A DNA stretch of 64,000 nucleotides from Escallonia rubra (Eukaryota; Streptophyta; Magnoliopsida; Escalloniales; Escalloniaceae): assembly GCA_033065855.1 (NCBI GenBank), contig JAVXUO010002717.1, positions 434,001 through 498,000 on the forward strand, written 5' to 3'. The notes below the pieces were generated by a model. The model did not search any database and had not been told where the DNA came from. It saw only the letters and a program-made list of their open reading frames with translations. Within the stretch, counting starts at the first letter, position 1; the number at the start of each line of letters is the position of its first letter. A program made the translations under genes and the position numbers. Of the stretch, positions 34,011 through 45,576 are shown in pieces.

Positions 34011-34714
34011 CAATCAACAACAAGAGTAACAACATAACTTAGAACATTTGAAACCCAGAATTGAAGTAGCATTCATAGAATTGTGGAGACATAATCTACT
34101 TCTGAGATTCCACTACGCATGCTCTATATTTCTATAAATATACTCAATCAGACGACAATAACAGTAGTACATCCAAGAAAGTAACCAGTAGAAATCTAGT
34201 TGTGGGCCCTAGTTATGAAGTAAATAGACATGAAACGCCAAAAAAGTAACTCATAATATATACTTGCGAGATTAAGGCGGTCCCATTAGTTTTACAACTC
34301 ATAAACGTTATTCTAGAACCACGTAGCAATATTTCAGCATGATTGTTTAATATTTGCAAGATATATTTTCAATATCAACTCGAAGTAGTATTATTAGTAG
34401 TTCACATATCACCAGGTTGAACAAGGGGAAACCAGATTTACTCGTTTCCTCAAAAGTAGAAAATTATGAGTGGAAATGTCAATGCATGGAAATAAAGATC
34501 ATTCAGAGACCAAAACACCATTTTGAGTTAATCATATATCACAAAATTTCATCTCTACTGCAATTTCATCTTAATCAACTTGATCATATGTATTGATAAT
34601 TACATATATCAGGCTATAAACAACTTCATCTCTATTTCATCAATTTTATGGTCAAAGAATGCTTACTAAAAAGAGTTAGTTACTATGAAAAATGAAATTA
34701 AGTCACATATCTCA

Positions 34715-34890
34715 ATCCAATTAGGTCACAAATCTCAATCAACAATCTCAAATGCTCAATCTAACAATTCAATCTGAAATGCTCAATTAACAACCTAAAA
34801 TTCTCAATCAATCAACAATCTCAAATGCTCAATTAAACGCTGGTCAGATTTGAACAATCTAGGTCTGTAATTGTAAATCTCAAATGCTCA
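34715..34890. repeat. Short direct repeats inside the CACTA element
   Basis: The phrase 'aatctcaaatgctcaat' recurs at least four times in 34740-34890 with small changes. It makes a degenerate short tandem array. Confidence 0.55.
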
Positions 34891-35489
34891 CATGCATTAA
34901 GCCACAATTAGGGTAAGATGGACATACCGGCGGCGGAGGTGGTGCGGCGACGGTGGAGGGCCACAAGAGCTGTGGAGGAGAACGGCGTCGCGAGGGACTG
35001 GCGTCGGGGGAAGGGGGACGTCACCGAGGGGGGGGTCGCCGGGGGAAGAAACTGTCGATGAGTGAGAGAGAAAGAGAGAAAAACGGGGAGAGAGAAAAGG
35101 AAGAAAAATGGGTATTTATAAAGGACTTTTAGCGACGGTATGTATCCCGTCCCTAAAAGTCCGTTGCTTAAAGTTAAGACATACGAATATTTTAGCAACA
35201 AAATATTCCGTCGCAAAAAAGCTAGTTTTAGCGACGAAAAGTATCCGTCGCTAAAAAGTTTCTACAAAATATAAAAAAAAAGTGGCCAAAAATAAGAATT
35301 TTTTTAAAATCTTTTAGCGATGGATATTTTGTCGCTAAAAATCCGTCGATAAAGGTTTTTACTGACGGTTTTTATCGTCGATAAAAGTTTTTAGCGACAG
35401 ACTTTTACTGACGTTTGTTTCCGTCGCTGAGTTGCCTTTTAGCGACGGATTTATGTATGTCGCTAAATAGCCTCTTTCTTGTAGTGATT

Positions 35490-36650
35490 AAACAGCGATA
35501 AACCTTCCCCTCCCAAACCCACCCCCCCCCCCCCCTCCTCTCACATCTGTTTCCATCGTTACTGCCAGTTTTCCCCATGCATGGTGATGTGGTAGATTAG
35601 ATCGTTAGCTTAGGTGTTAGTTTTAGGGTTTTACTGGGGATCTTGTGTCTCCGCGAACTAGTTGGTTGTCATAGTTGCGATGGATCGCGCTCGCGCAGTT
35701 GTTGTCTTTCATGTTTTTTGGCACCAGTGATGGGTTGAAGTTAGATCTGGGTTTAGCTGTTGGGGTCCCTGGGTGCTCCATGGTTTGGTTGTGGTGACCG
35801 AAGTAGTGAGGGTTTATGGCCGTCGAATTTGTCCTTTTGAGATATGGGTTTTCTCTCTGTCAGAGTTTTAGTTTCAGAGCTTCCATGGTTTTTTAGTAAG
35901 ATTGGAAAGTCTAGGCTAGGGTTTTTTCTTCTAAGGTTTTTTCTCTCCCTCCCCCTAGTTAATCCCCCTTGCCCTAGAAAGATTTGTTGGTTGTAATTGG
36001 CGGTGGAGTAGTGTTTGTGCCTTGGTCGTCTTTGATTTAGGTTGTTTTGGCAGAGTTGAGACGGCAGTGGTAGCCGTAGGTGGACGACGGTGGTTTGTCG
36101 AGTTGTTGGGCTACTATGAAAACAGGGGATCCCAGCGAGGCTCTTGTCAGAATCTAGGTTTTTGGCTGGTCACTTTGGGTGGGGAACAAGTGGTTGTTGT
36201 TCGGGGTACACCGAGGCACGGCAGCGGCAACATGCATGGCCAGAAAAGGCAGAAATTGCGGCGCCAACGTGAGTGCATGAGGATCGAGGTGATGAGGCAG
36301 CGCTGGCAGTGTTGTGTGGTGTTGCTGTTTTTTATTAGCTATATTATTTTGGTATTATCTTGTTTTAGTTAGTAATTATCTTGTTTTAGTTAGTTGTTTT
36401 CTAGTAGTTAGCTGGGTTTTACTTATCTACAAAAAAAAAAAAATATGTCTCATTAGTTGTAGGTTTTATTTATTTTTATAGTTTGTTCTTATTTTTTGTT
36501 AATGTTGTTGTAGGCTTTTAATTTATTACAATTCCTATTGGATGGGAATGTCACTCATAAATCTTTTACTTGCCTATATGGCCATGTTTTGTATCCCTCT
36601 CTGTTATCCTGGTATATATTTTTACTCTTCACTCAAAAGAAAAAAAAAAG
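35490..36650. other. Unassigned GC-richer block with poly-A ends
   Basis: The block opens with a C run (35521-35535). It runs through GT-rich, gene-like text (35620-36330) with an open frame at 36022-36372 that matches nothing I know. It has an A run at 36431-36443 and ends in an A-rich tail at 36639-36650. The 3' A-tails recall LINE or SINE-type retroposons, but no target duplication was found. Confidence 0.25.
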
Positions 36651-37040
36651 GTAATACATAAGAGTCCCTTTATATAGCCGTAAGGCAATCCTAAAGTTGA
36701 TAAACTCTAATTCCAATCAAGGGCAGAGATGAGATTTTCCATGAAACCGAGGTAAGCTACTTAAGCAAGCCCTTATAGGAACGCAGTTCTTGTTGGATAA
36801 TAATCAAAAGTTTGGGTCGACTCCAGAGAATGCTCGAAAGTGGTCAATCTAACCGATCAAAGTATCCATAGCTTTCTAGCTGTCCGTAAATCACCTCAAT
36901 CTGAGTTCGTATATCACAGAAAATGGGACAGACCGGATAAATGCGAATCGGAATAGTACTTTACATTGACAAAGTATGATTGAATGAGTGGAAAAGTGCA
37001 TAACGATCTAGCTAAACTTGCCCAATTGTATGTATGTGTG

Positions 37041-37166
37041 TCACTTTCTATATATTCCATTCTCTCCGCATTCCTCTAATTCTTCACCACTTACCCATCT
37101 CTCTCACTTTCTATATATTCCATTCTCTCCGCATTCCTCTAATTCTTCACCACTTACCCATCTCTC
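37041..37166. repeat. 63-bp tandem duplication
   Basis: Two adjacent copies of a 63-bp unit beginning 'tcactttctatatattccat' (37041-37103, 37104-37166), apparently identical. The rest of 36651-37559 has no recognised gene. Confidence 0.9.
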
Positions 37167-37559
37167 TCCCCTTTTGTCTCTCTTCCACTATCTCTTCAAT
37201 GATGATCACCACCTCTCGCACATCACCACCAAGTTGAGCCCCATTTCCCTAATCAATCCATCTTCGTTGCACCGAAGTTGAAGACCCACCACGGTACCAC
37301 ATGTACCCTATTAAGCAGTCACTACCTTGATTTAGCAACCACTATCGCTTCTCAACCGCCATTGTTTCTTGACTAGATGACAACGTAGCTAGAAGATGAA
37401 AATATTTCTGATTTAATTTTTTTGTATTAAATTTTAAACATTTTTGAGTTTCAGATTTTCGATTTGATTCAATAAAAAAAAACTTGATTTTGTTTTTCTG
37501 TTTTGATTCCTTATTTACATTCAAAGTTGATTAGATGATGATGTTGACAACTATGGTGG

Positions 37560-38456
37560 GTTGAACTTAAGGTGCAAGTTGGGTGTTGGTTATTTACGGG
37601 TTTAACCAACCCAACCCAACCCAATGAGATGCTTTCTTTACCTAACCCAACCCACCTAGTTATAAAATTAGTTAAGCTAGGTTGGTTCAACATTAGAGTC
37701 AGTAACGTTCGGTTTGGCTTTTAAAACACACTTCATGTAGAAGTACACATTTTGTTAGTAAATTCCATAATAAGAACCACCATCTGTCATCTGTCGGCGG
37801 CCTCCCGCCACCTTTTCCTCTGCTGGTGCTACCACCATCGTTTGGCTCTACCCCCACCACCGCAGCTTTGACCATTGCTGGCAGCTTTCAACACTGTTGG
37901 TTGTCACCACCACCAACGGAAGCCACCAGCACCACCGAACCCCACCACCACCGTCAGAAACATCCAACACCATCGTTGTTTGCCACCACAGCGCCCAAAT
38001 GCCGACAGTCGCCTAGTTTTGGCACCTGCCCCCAGCCATCACATATGTGCTACCATTGCCTGCACCTTTGGTCGGCGGCCACCACAACCAAAATGTCGTC
38101 GTCTGCCTCCAGCCTCGCCCCTGCGCACCTTGGCAATCTCTATCGCCAGTTGCCGCCACTACGTTGTCGCCAATCCTCGTAGGCCATTTGCCATCCTAAC
38201 AATCACTGTCGCTAGCTACTGCTACCTACCACCGTTGGTTACGACCATTGACCATCACCACTGTCAACCATGCATTGCCACTTTATTTTCTATTCGAAAA
38301 TGAAAAGTTCTTTCATTGTCTTCATCGATTTAATGAAACCCAAATACACCCACCAAACCCAACTGAATCGAACCCATTTAATTCAGTTTTTCCTTGAGTC
38401 TATGGGTTTATTTTGGTTGGGTTTTTAACCCACCAAGTTGCACCCCTAGCTGAACT
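37560..38456. mobile_element. Non-autonomous hAT-like element with 8-bp TSD
   Basis: The element is 37568-38448 (881 bp). Its left end is TAAGGTGCAAGTTGGGTG. Its right end, reversed, is TAGGGGTGCAACTTGGTG. Flanks are GTTGAACT (37560-37567) and GCTGAACT (38449-38456), an 8-bp duplication with one mismatch, which is typical of hAT elements. Next to both ends lie 'aacccaacccaaccc'-like stretches. The middle (37790-38270) is CCA-rich and gives Pro/His/Thr-rich open frames in two phases that I take as repeat artefacts. No transposase is seen. Confidence 0.7.
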
Positions 38457-39100
38457 AGGCAAGTAGGTTTTGTATTTAGCTGCTGCATGACTAGGCGACC
38501 GCGGCGAACGCTAAGGCAGCCTAGGTGAAAGCTTAGGCAGAGTTGAGGCGATATGCCTAGGTGCTCTTGGCAAACCACTTAGGTGTAAAGTGATGCCATA
38601 GGCATTATGGCGAATGATAAGGCAAAATTACAGCACAATAATGACATATCTTTAACAACCGCCTCACTGCTTCTTTCTCTTAAAGAAATTTGAACTGCCA
38701 AGTCATTTGAACTTCACAAAAACAACACCCTTTGAAACTGTAGATATCAAAACCTACGAATTCTCAAAATATTTTGAGGCTTTTTCAGGGATCATTTGTC
38801 CATATGCCATCAAATTACTGGAACTCAAGATTTACATCTCTTTTCTATGCATTCAATCACCAACTGAGGAAAATAGACAGGTAATGTTAGATCTTAATAA
38901 AGCGTTGGCACTGAATACAAAAAGAACAAAGATTATGTCTGAAGCGAAGAATTCAAAGAATTAGAGGCATCGATTGGGTCTGATATGTAGAATTCGATGG
39001 CATTGAGTGTGGGCCACTGAATTGGGGGCGCGTGGACAGGGAACTCCTGAATCTACCAATTTGGTTGACATGACATGGATGAACACGTCAGCAAGGTAAA
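38457..39100. other. Unassigned DNA before the LINE
   Basis: Contains a Gly/Ala-poor open frame at 38707-38964 with no domain I recognise. It might be the 5' end of the LINE, but no link could be shown. Confidence 0.3.
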
Positions 39101-39125
39101 TAACTCCCACAAATAGAATTTTAAT

Positions 39126-40010
39126 TTGAATGAAGCGGGAATAAAAGAGGACTTACCATCTATGCCCTTGGGACGAAATACAAAATCCAAACTTGAGAGG
39201 GTGATGCTTAATCAGCCTAACCTAGGCATGAAGAAGTCATTTGCTTCGATTATCAGCCCTAATAGGGAATATGACCCAAGCAATAACCTAGAATTTTTCC
39301 AACCACAAGAAATTAATGGTCATACCGATGTGGAATATTCTCTTGCTTATGTGGAATCTGAATTGAATTTTTGGAAAAACACCATTATTTTGTATGTCTT
39401 CGGTGCGCGAATCCCTATTCAAGTGATGAAGGGTTATTTAAAGAGAAAATGGAAACATTTTCGTGTTTTCTAATTAAGTTTATTGAAACCAAAACTCTTC
39501 TTGGTGATATTTGAAAACTTGATGGTAAAGGACTTAATTTTGAATAAAGGTACATGGTTCTTTGACAATAATCCCTTAATTGTTAGACCATGGACTAAAT
39601 CCATGTCTGTTGACAAAGAGGGGGGCTTAGTGTGGTTCCTGTATGGATAAAATTCCCACAGCTTCCTCTACAATTCTGGTATACCAACATGATCAGTAAA
39701 CTAGCACCGTGGGCAAACCTTTATTCATGGACCACATGACTGCGAAGAAAGAGTAACTGGGCTATGCCAGGGTATGTGTAGAAATTGATGTCGATCATAA
39801 ACTCAAAGAGGAGATACCTATTAAAGGACCTGACAACAAAATAATTCTCCAAGAAGGTCAAGTATGAATGGCTGCCAGTAAGGTGTGAATACTGTAAAAT
39901 ATATGGGCACCAGCTTGCATAGTGCTACAAAAAATCACTACCTTAGAAGGTTTGGAAATCAAAGATTATCTCACACAATGATATGGACAGTGGAGGAGAT
40001 GCCTACAACC
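39126..40010 (+). pseudogene. LINE ORF1 (nucleic-acid-binding protein, degenerate)
   Basis: After an N-terminal part (39126-39473) and a shift, the text 'LILNKGTWFFDNNPLIVRPW' (about 39530-39590) and 'VPVWIKFPQLPLQFW' matches the DUF4283 region of plant LINE ORF1 proteins. 'KYEWLPVRCEYCKIYGHQLA' then 'CYKK' (about 39858-39930) is the CCHC knuckle that follows it. At least four stops or shifts are present. It would coat the element RNA. Confidence 0.8.
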
Positions 40011-40312
40011 ATCACAAGCAATAGCTCAAAACCAGGAACCTACCAAGTTAAGCTTGATTGGATGATCACAGAGAACAATAATATGGGAATAGAGATCAAC
40101 AAAATTGATGCTATGAACTTGAATGCAATACAAACAAACAGAATTAGCACTGGCAATAGCTTTATTGTGCTAGTTGAGAAGGAAAGTATGACTTTTATGT
40201 ACTCTGATATAATTCCACAGGGATCTATTAGTCCAAATAGTAGAAATCAGAGCTCTTATAAGAACAAGCTGATCAAGCAAAGTGGGGATATGAGCAGAAC
40301 TAGACTTAAATT

Positions 40313-43300
40313 ATGACCACAATAGCAAGTGGGAACATCAGAGGATTTAATGACCCTATCAGACATAGAGATGTCAAGAAGGCATTCAGAGAACATAAGG
40401 TGGAAATAATGGGCTTGTTGGAAACACAAGTAAGGGCAGAAAATGGTAGTTTGATTACAGTGTAAACAATAAAGGTGTATCCAGGTTGTGGATAGACTGG
40501 AACAGCAAAACAATTCAAATACTAATGATAAATAAATCTAGCCAACATCTTACAGGGAAGGTAACTATGCATGGCTCTGGAACTTCCTTATTCCTAACAA
40601 TTGTATATGCAAATAACAAATAAGAAAAGAGGATAATCCTCTGGAGAAACCTATCACAGGATGCTCATTCTATTGGAAATAATCCTTGGATTGTTACTGG
40701 GGATTTTAACATCATAAGGAATGGGCAGGAAAATCATGTGGTTGTGGGACTAGTAGAAGAGATATGGAAGAATTTTATCAATGCTTATTTGAATCACACC
40801 TTGAAAATATGCCTACTTTCGGCTTGTTATATACCTGTGTAACAATAGAGAAGATGGATCCATCGTGTGTAAATTGGATCGAGTACTACAAAATGAAGGA
40901 TGGATGGATACTTTTCCTTACACAAAAGTTCAAGCATTGGAACCTGGCATCTCTGATCATGCATTGTTGATGATAAATATCATGCAAGGTGAGTCTTATG
41001 GAAAAAGGCCATTCAAATTTTACAACCTTTAGATGCAATACCATAAATTTGATCATAATTTACAAACTATGTGGCAAAAAAGTGCTGAGGGGATGCTTAT
41101 AAACGATTGAGAACCAAGTTGAAGGCTCTAAAACCAGTATTGAAGAAGCTAATTAAAGAAAGCTATAGCAATATATCAGAAAGAACAAGTGAGAAATTCA
41201 GGGAACTACAGATGATACAAGCTCAAATGCTCCAGAACCAAGACTCATCTATGATACAAAATGAAAAGGATGTGAGTAGACAATACTACCACCTGGCTCT
41301 GGAAGAGGATGCCTACTATTATCAGGAGGCAAGAATCAAGAACATCAAGCTAGATGACAGCAACACTGCTTATTTTTCACAAAAAAATGAAAGTGCACAG
41401 AACGTACACTAGAGTAATTGTTATACAAACTGCAGATGGAGTACAAGCCACTGGAGCTAAAGAAGTACATGAAGAGGCAATAAGACATTTCTCTGAATCC
41501 TTAGGAGGTCCAGTCCCAGCACAACCCCAGAGAAGAGCAAGAATGCAGGAGGTACTTACTAAAAATGTATCACAAACTGACCAACTAATGATGGGTGCTC
41601 CTGTAACTGAGAATGAAGTAAAAGAGGCTATGTATGTTATCAAATCTAATAAAGCCCCTGGGCCTGATGGTTTCAGTGCTGAGTTTTTTTCCAGAAGAAG
41701 TGCAATATTGTGGGCAAGTTAGTAACATATGCAGTGATGAAAATGTTGAATGGAAACTAGGGCATCAAGTTTTTTAACAGCACTGTCTTATCAGTAATAC
41801 TTAAGACCCAAAATTCAACCACAATGAAAGATTTCAAGCCAATAGCTTGTTGCAATGTGATTTATAAGTGTGTATCTAAAATTCGATGTTCCGAAATCAA
41901 GAAGGTCTAGCCTTACTTAATCAGTAGGAACCAGTCGGCCTTTGTGGCAAATAGGAATATAGCAGATAATGTGCTATTAATGCAGGAATTGATGAAGAAT
42001 TATCATAGACAAAGGGGGTCAAGTAGATGTATGAGGAAGATTGACCTACTGAAAGCTTATGACTTTCTAGAGTGGGATTTTCTAAAAATAGTGAGGGAAG
42101 CTATGCAATTCCCACCCATTTTTTTGCCTGGATAATGCAATGTGTGTCAATTGCCAGATTTTCAATTAGCCTCAATGTGGAGGGCTACTTTGCCACCTAT
42201 AAAAGACTGAGACAGGGAGATCTAATCTCACCTTATATATTCTTATTGGTAATGGAGACCTTTTCAGGTCTAATAGCCACATATGCCACACATAAAGACT
42301 TTGCATATCATCCAAGGTGCAAGGAATTACAGATTCATCACTTGAGTTTTGCAAATGATCTCTTCCTAATATGCCAAGCTGAGGAAGCTACTGTCACCTT
42401 TGATCAAACAAGCTTTGGTTGAATTTCAATTATTATCTGGGCTATCCTTTAATTTGGCAAAAAAGTTCTATGTTCCTATCTGGTGTGAGCACAAACACTG
42501 TGGAGATTTTGGCTAGGAAAGTTGGCATACCAGTAGGCAAATTTCCAGTTACCTACCTTGGTGTCCCTCTCATCTTAACAAAACTGCATTATAAGGATTG
42601 TGAGGGACTGGTGGAAAGAATTACTAAGAAAATTTCCAGTTGGACTATCAAAGGCATCTCATATGCAGGAAGATTACAACTTGCAGTATCAGTTTGGTGT
42701 AGTATGAAAATTATTGGTGTTGCATCTTTATTCTGCTTAAGAGATATATTAGGTAAATTGAGAAGAAAATTAGAGCCTTTATATGGCATGGCCATGATGT
42801 AAGAAGTACTGGAGCAAAAGTAAGATGGAAGAATGTATATCTCCCAAAAAGAGAAGGTGGATCGGGAATTAAAAGGTTGGAGGAGCAGAATAAAGAAACA
42901 ATAGCAAAACACCTATGGGATCTAGCACATAAGACGGATCCATTATGGGTAAGATGGTGCCATATCTACATAATTAAAGATAAACACATGTGGCTTTTCA
43001 AAACTCCAATAGTATTATCTTGGACATGGTGCAAAATATTGAAGATGAGAGACCAAATCTGTCAGTTTATACAATATAGAGTGGGCAATGGCAGGGACAC
43101 TTGGCTCTGGTTGGACAAATGGATAAATAGAAAATCTATAGTGGAATAGTTTGGGTTGAGACCTATATATGACTCAGGATTGACTCATCAAGCTAAAGTC
43201 TGTGGCATTATTCAAGATAATGACTGGACCATGCTCCTAAATAGATCAAATGAGGTAAGAGCTATCAACTCCTTGATGCAATCACTACCTAAGCCTAACA

Positions 43301-43800
43301 GTGATGTTCCTGATAAAGTCATTTGGACCTTGAATCCCACTAGTCAATTCACTATAAAAAGAGCATGGGAAGGAATCAGGACTAGAGCAAATGTGGATAC
43401 AGTATGGAAGCTAGTATGGTTTTCTGGAAACATTCCTCGATTCACATTCATATTATGTCTTTTATGCAAAGGTGGACTCAGAACAAGAATAAAGCTTAAG
43501 GCTTGGAATGTGATCCAAGCGGACCACTGTGTGTTATGCACTCAGGGTACAGAAAATGAAAACCATTTGTTTGTGCAGTGTCCCTTCGTACAAGAAATCT
43601 GATTGCTAGCTTTTGATAGATTAAAGGTTACTACTCTACTATTGTCATGGACTCAATTAAGTGCCCAGTTAGCAAAAGAATTTGGAGGTAAAAGCTTCAT
43701 AGCAAAGCTTGGAAAATTGACAGTAGCTGCAATAGTTTATGTGATATGGCAGGAAAAGAACACAATAATTTTGGGTAAGAAGCAAATTAATGCTCAATGA
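40313..43800 (+). pseudogene. LINE ORF2 (endonuclease and reverse transcriptase, degenerate)
   Basis: The ORF starts at ATG 40313 with 'IASGNIRGFNDPIRHRDVKK', where relatives have WNIRG. It continues with 'EIMGLLETQV' (catalytic Glu), 'WIVTGDFNIIRNG' and 'GISDHALLMINI', the endonuclease boxes. RT begins with 'NKAPGPDGFSAEFF' (about 41650) and continues through 'RQGDLISPYIFLLVMETFS'. The catalytic box reads FANDLF (about 42347-42365) instead of FADD, so one catalytic Asp is lost. 'VTYLGVPLILTKLHYKDC' follows. The end has 'FTIKRAWEGIR' and a Cys/His module 'CVLCTQGTENENHLFVQCPF'. Numerous stops and shifts break it. Confidence 0.87.
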
Positions 43801-44483
43801 GTCATGTATGATGTGCAACAATGGATCAGGTACATAGTGTATAGCTGGAAGAAGATTGGAAACACAACCAGGAATCAGGAATGATGACATGCATGGGGTA
43901 CTGATGCAAGACTGATGGATACATGAGAAGTAGCATGAATACATGTACATAAATATGGCCTTACTTGGGGTCTCAGAACTGTAAATAATTGATTGAGTTG
44001 TATAAGTTTGCACTTGAATGAATGAAATGACCTTTTGACCAAAAAAACATCCCTTTTCCCATAATTCATTTAGATTGCATAAAATAACCCATAGCCTACC
44101 ATGGCAATCAACATGATTTGCATATTTTGCGCTAGAAAGAATAAGAGGCGAGGGTAATAAGAGCCATGGTAGGGTATTACAAGGATTTGAAGACACGAGA
44201 TATACTTATAAAGTGTAAAACAGGAAAGAATGCTTGTGGCAAACCGCATTCGAAAACAATTTGAGTCCGGGAAGGCCTAAGAAAAGTCTCGAGTCACCAT
44301 CACATTTTATTATCAAAGGAAAATTAAAAAAAATATCTAAAATGACTCTTAAATGCCTAATTAGTCTACTAATCTATCGAAAATAGATATTATGGATTTG
44401 GGGAGTATGTTATACAACCAAAAGGTGTTAAGCACCTGCTATAGCTTCACAGTTTTCACTTTTTTTAAATGATTTTTTGGCCT

Positions 44484-45576
44484 TTAAAATAAGGATTAAT
44501 TACAAAACTGTCCCCTGAGGTTTACACGTTTTTGCACTTTGTCCCCTGTGTTTACAACTTTTGCAATAATATCCCTCGAGGTTGACAAAACCGTTACAAA
44601 TAGCTCCAAAATTGAACGGACGTTAAGTGGTCATGTGCGGTGCACATGCCATTTTGGCATGGGCAAATGTGTAATTCCCCTACCCATCTTCCCCACTGAT
44701 TACCCACCTTCCCCACTGGTCTTTCTTCGCCGGAGGACTGCCAATTTCTGAGCTACATCATCAGAGACCACCCACCACTACCACCATTGCAAACCTCGTC
44801 CCTGCCATAGCTCTCTCCCTTCGCCCGTCACATAACACACCACCACCATCTCACAAGAATACATCACCGCCAAAATTCTAGAAACCCACCACTGCGACCA
44901 ACCAAACCCTGTCACCGTCACAGATTTACGTTGCCACCACTATATCATGCACCTTCCTCATACCAGAAACCCACTACCACAACACCCCACCCCCACTTCC
45001 TACCTCCTGCCTCCTGCCTACGACTTCTACCTTCTGCCTCCGTCTACCTCCACCTCATGGAAGCATTCCACATCAAAACAACCAACCGTCAGCTGAACCA
45101 ACCACCATGGCTGGTTTGGAGGTTAACCAGCGACGATGGCTATCTGGTTTGGCTGATCTGTGGCAATAGTGGGTCGACGACGTGGAGGCTATTTGAAGCG
45201 GCAACATGTGATCTCGCTGGAGGATAGAGGCGTCGTGGCAGTGGTGGCATTGGTGGGTCGCTGGTGTGGAGGTTGGCCGACGACGGTGGCCGACAATGAG
45301 ATTATCTGGTTTGGCTGAACGGATGAAAGAAAGAGAGAGAGAGAGAGAAAGAGGGGGGATGGGTAGGGAAATTACACATTTGCCCATGCCAAAATGGCAT
45401 GTGCACCGCACATGACCACTTAACGTCCAAAATTGAACGGACGTCCAATTTTGGAGCTATTTGCAACGGTTTTGTCAACCTCGAGGAACATTATTACAAC
45501 AGTTGTAAATACAAGGGGCAAAGTGCAAAAACGTGTAAACCTCAGGGGACAGTTTTGTAATTAACCCTTAAAACAA
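44484..45576. mobile_element. Mutator-like (MULE) element with 9-bp TSD
   Basis: The element is 44493-45567 (1075 bp), with terminal inverted repeats of about 200 bp. The left end starts GGATTAATTACAAAACTGTC and the right end, reversed, starts GGGTTAATTACAAAACTGTC. The arms stay similar to about 44690 and back to about 45357. The 9-bp flanks are TTAAAATAA (44484-44492) and TTAAAACAA (45568-45576), one mismatch. Long TIRs with a 9-bp TSD are typical of MULEs. The right arm has an extra 20-bp or so copy of 'attgaacggacgt'-containing text. The interior is CCA-rich and has no transposase. It may contain captured host DNA, but none was recognised. Confidence 0.85.

Larger units (their letters stand above)
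30693..35489. mobile_element. Non-autonomous CACTA transposon with TSD ATT
   Basis: The element spans 30696-35486 (4791 bp). It starts CACTACAAGAAA and ends with the exact reverse complement TTTCTTGTAGTG. The 3-bp flanks are ATT on both sides (30693-30695 and 35487-35489). Both ends carry many copies, in both orientations, of a short unit around TTTAGCGACGGA (30715-31110 and 35125-35470). Such subterminal repeats bind the transposase in CACTA elements. No transposase (TnpA/TnpD) domain is readable, so it would depend on another copy. Its interior holds a long inverted repeat and AT-rich arrays described separately. The CACTA ends with matching TSD make the class secure. Confidence 0.93.
39101..44047 (+). 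mobile_element. Dead L1-type LINE
   Basis: The + strand carries a plant LINE ORF1 with a CCHC knuckle. An ORF2 follows, with AP-like endonuclease, reverse transcriptase and a C-terminal zf-RVT-like zinc-binding domain. A short A tail (44041-44047) comes after a 3' region of about 240 bases. Stops and shifts are scattered throughout, so it is immobile. The 5' end is uncertain and no target duplication was found. The layout is that of plant L1-clade elements, which retrotranspose by target-primed reverse transcription. Confidence 0.85.

Noticed and set aside
37826..38303. Pro/His/Thr-rich proteins of 118 and 142 residues
   Set aside because: CCA-type low-complexity DNA inside a hAT-like element gives long frames in two phases, with no start context or homologue.
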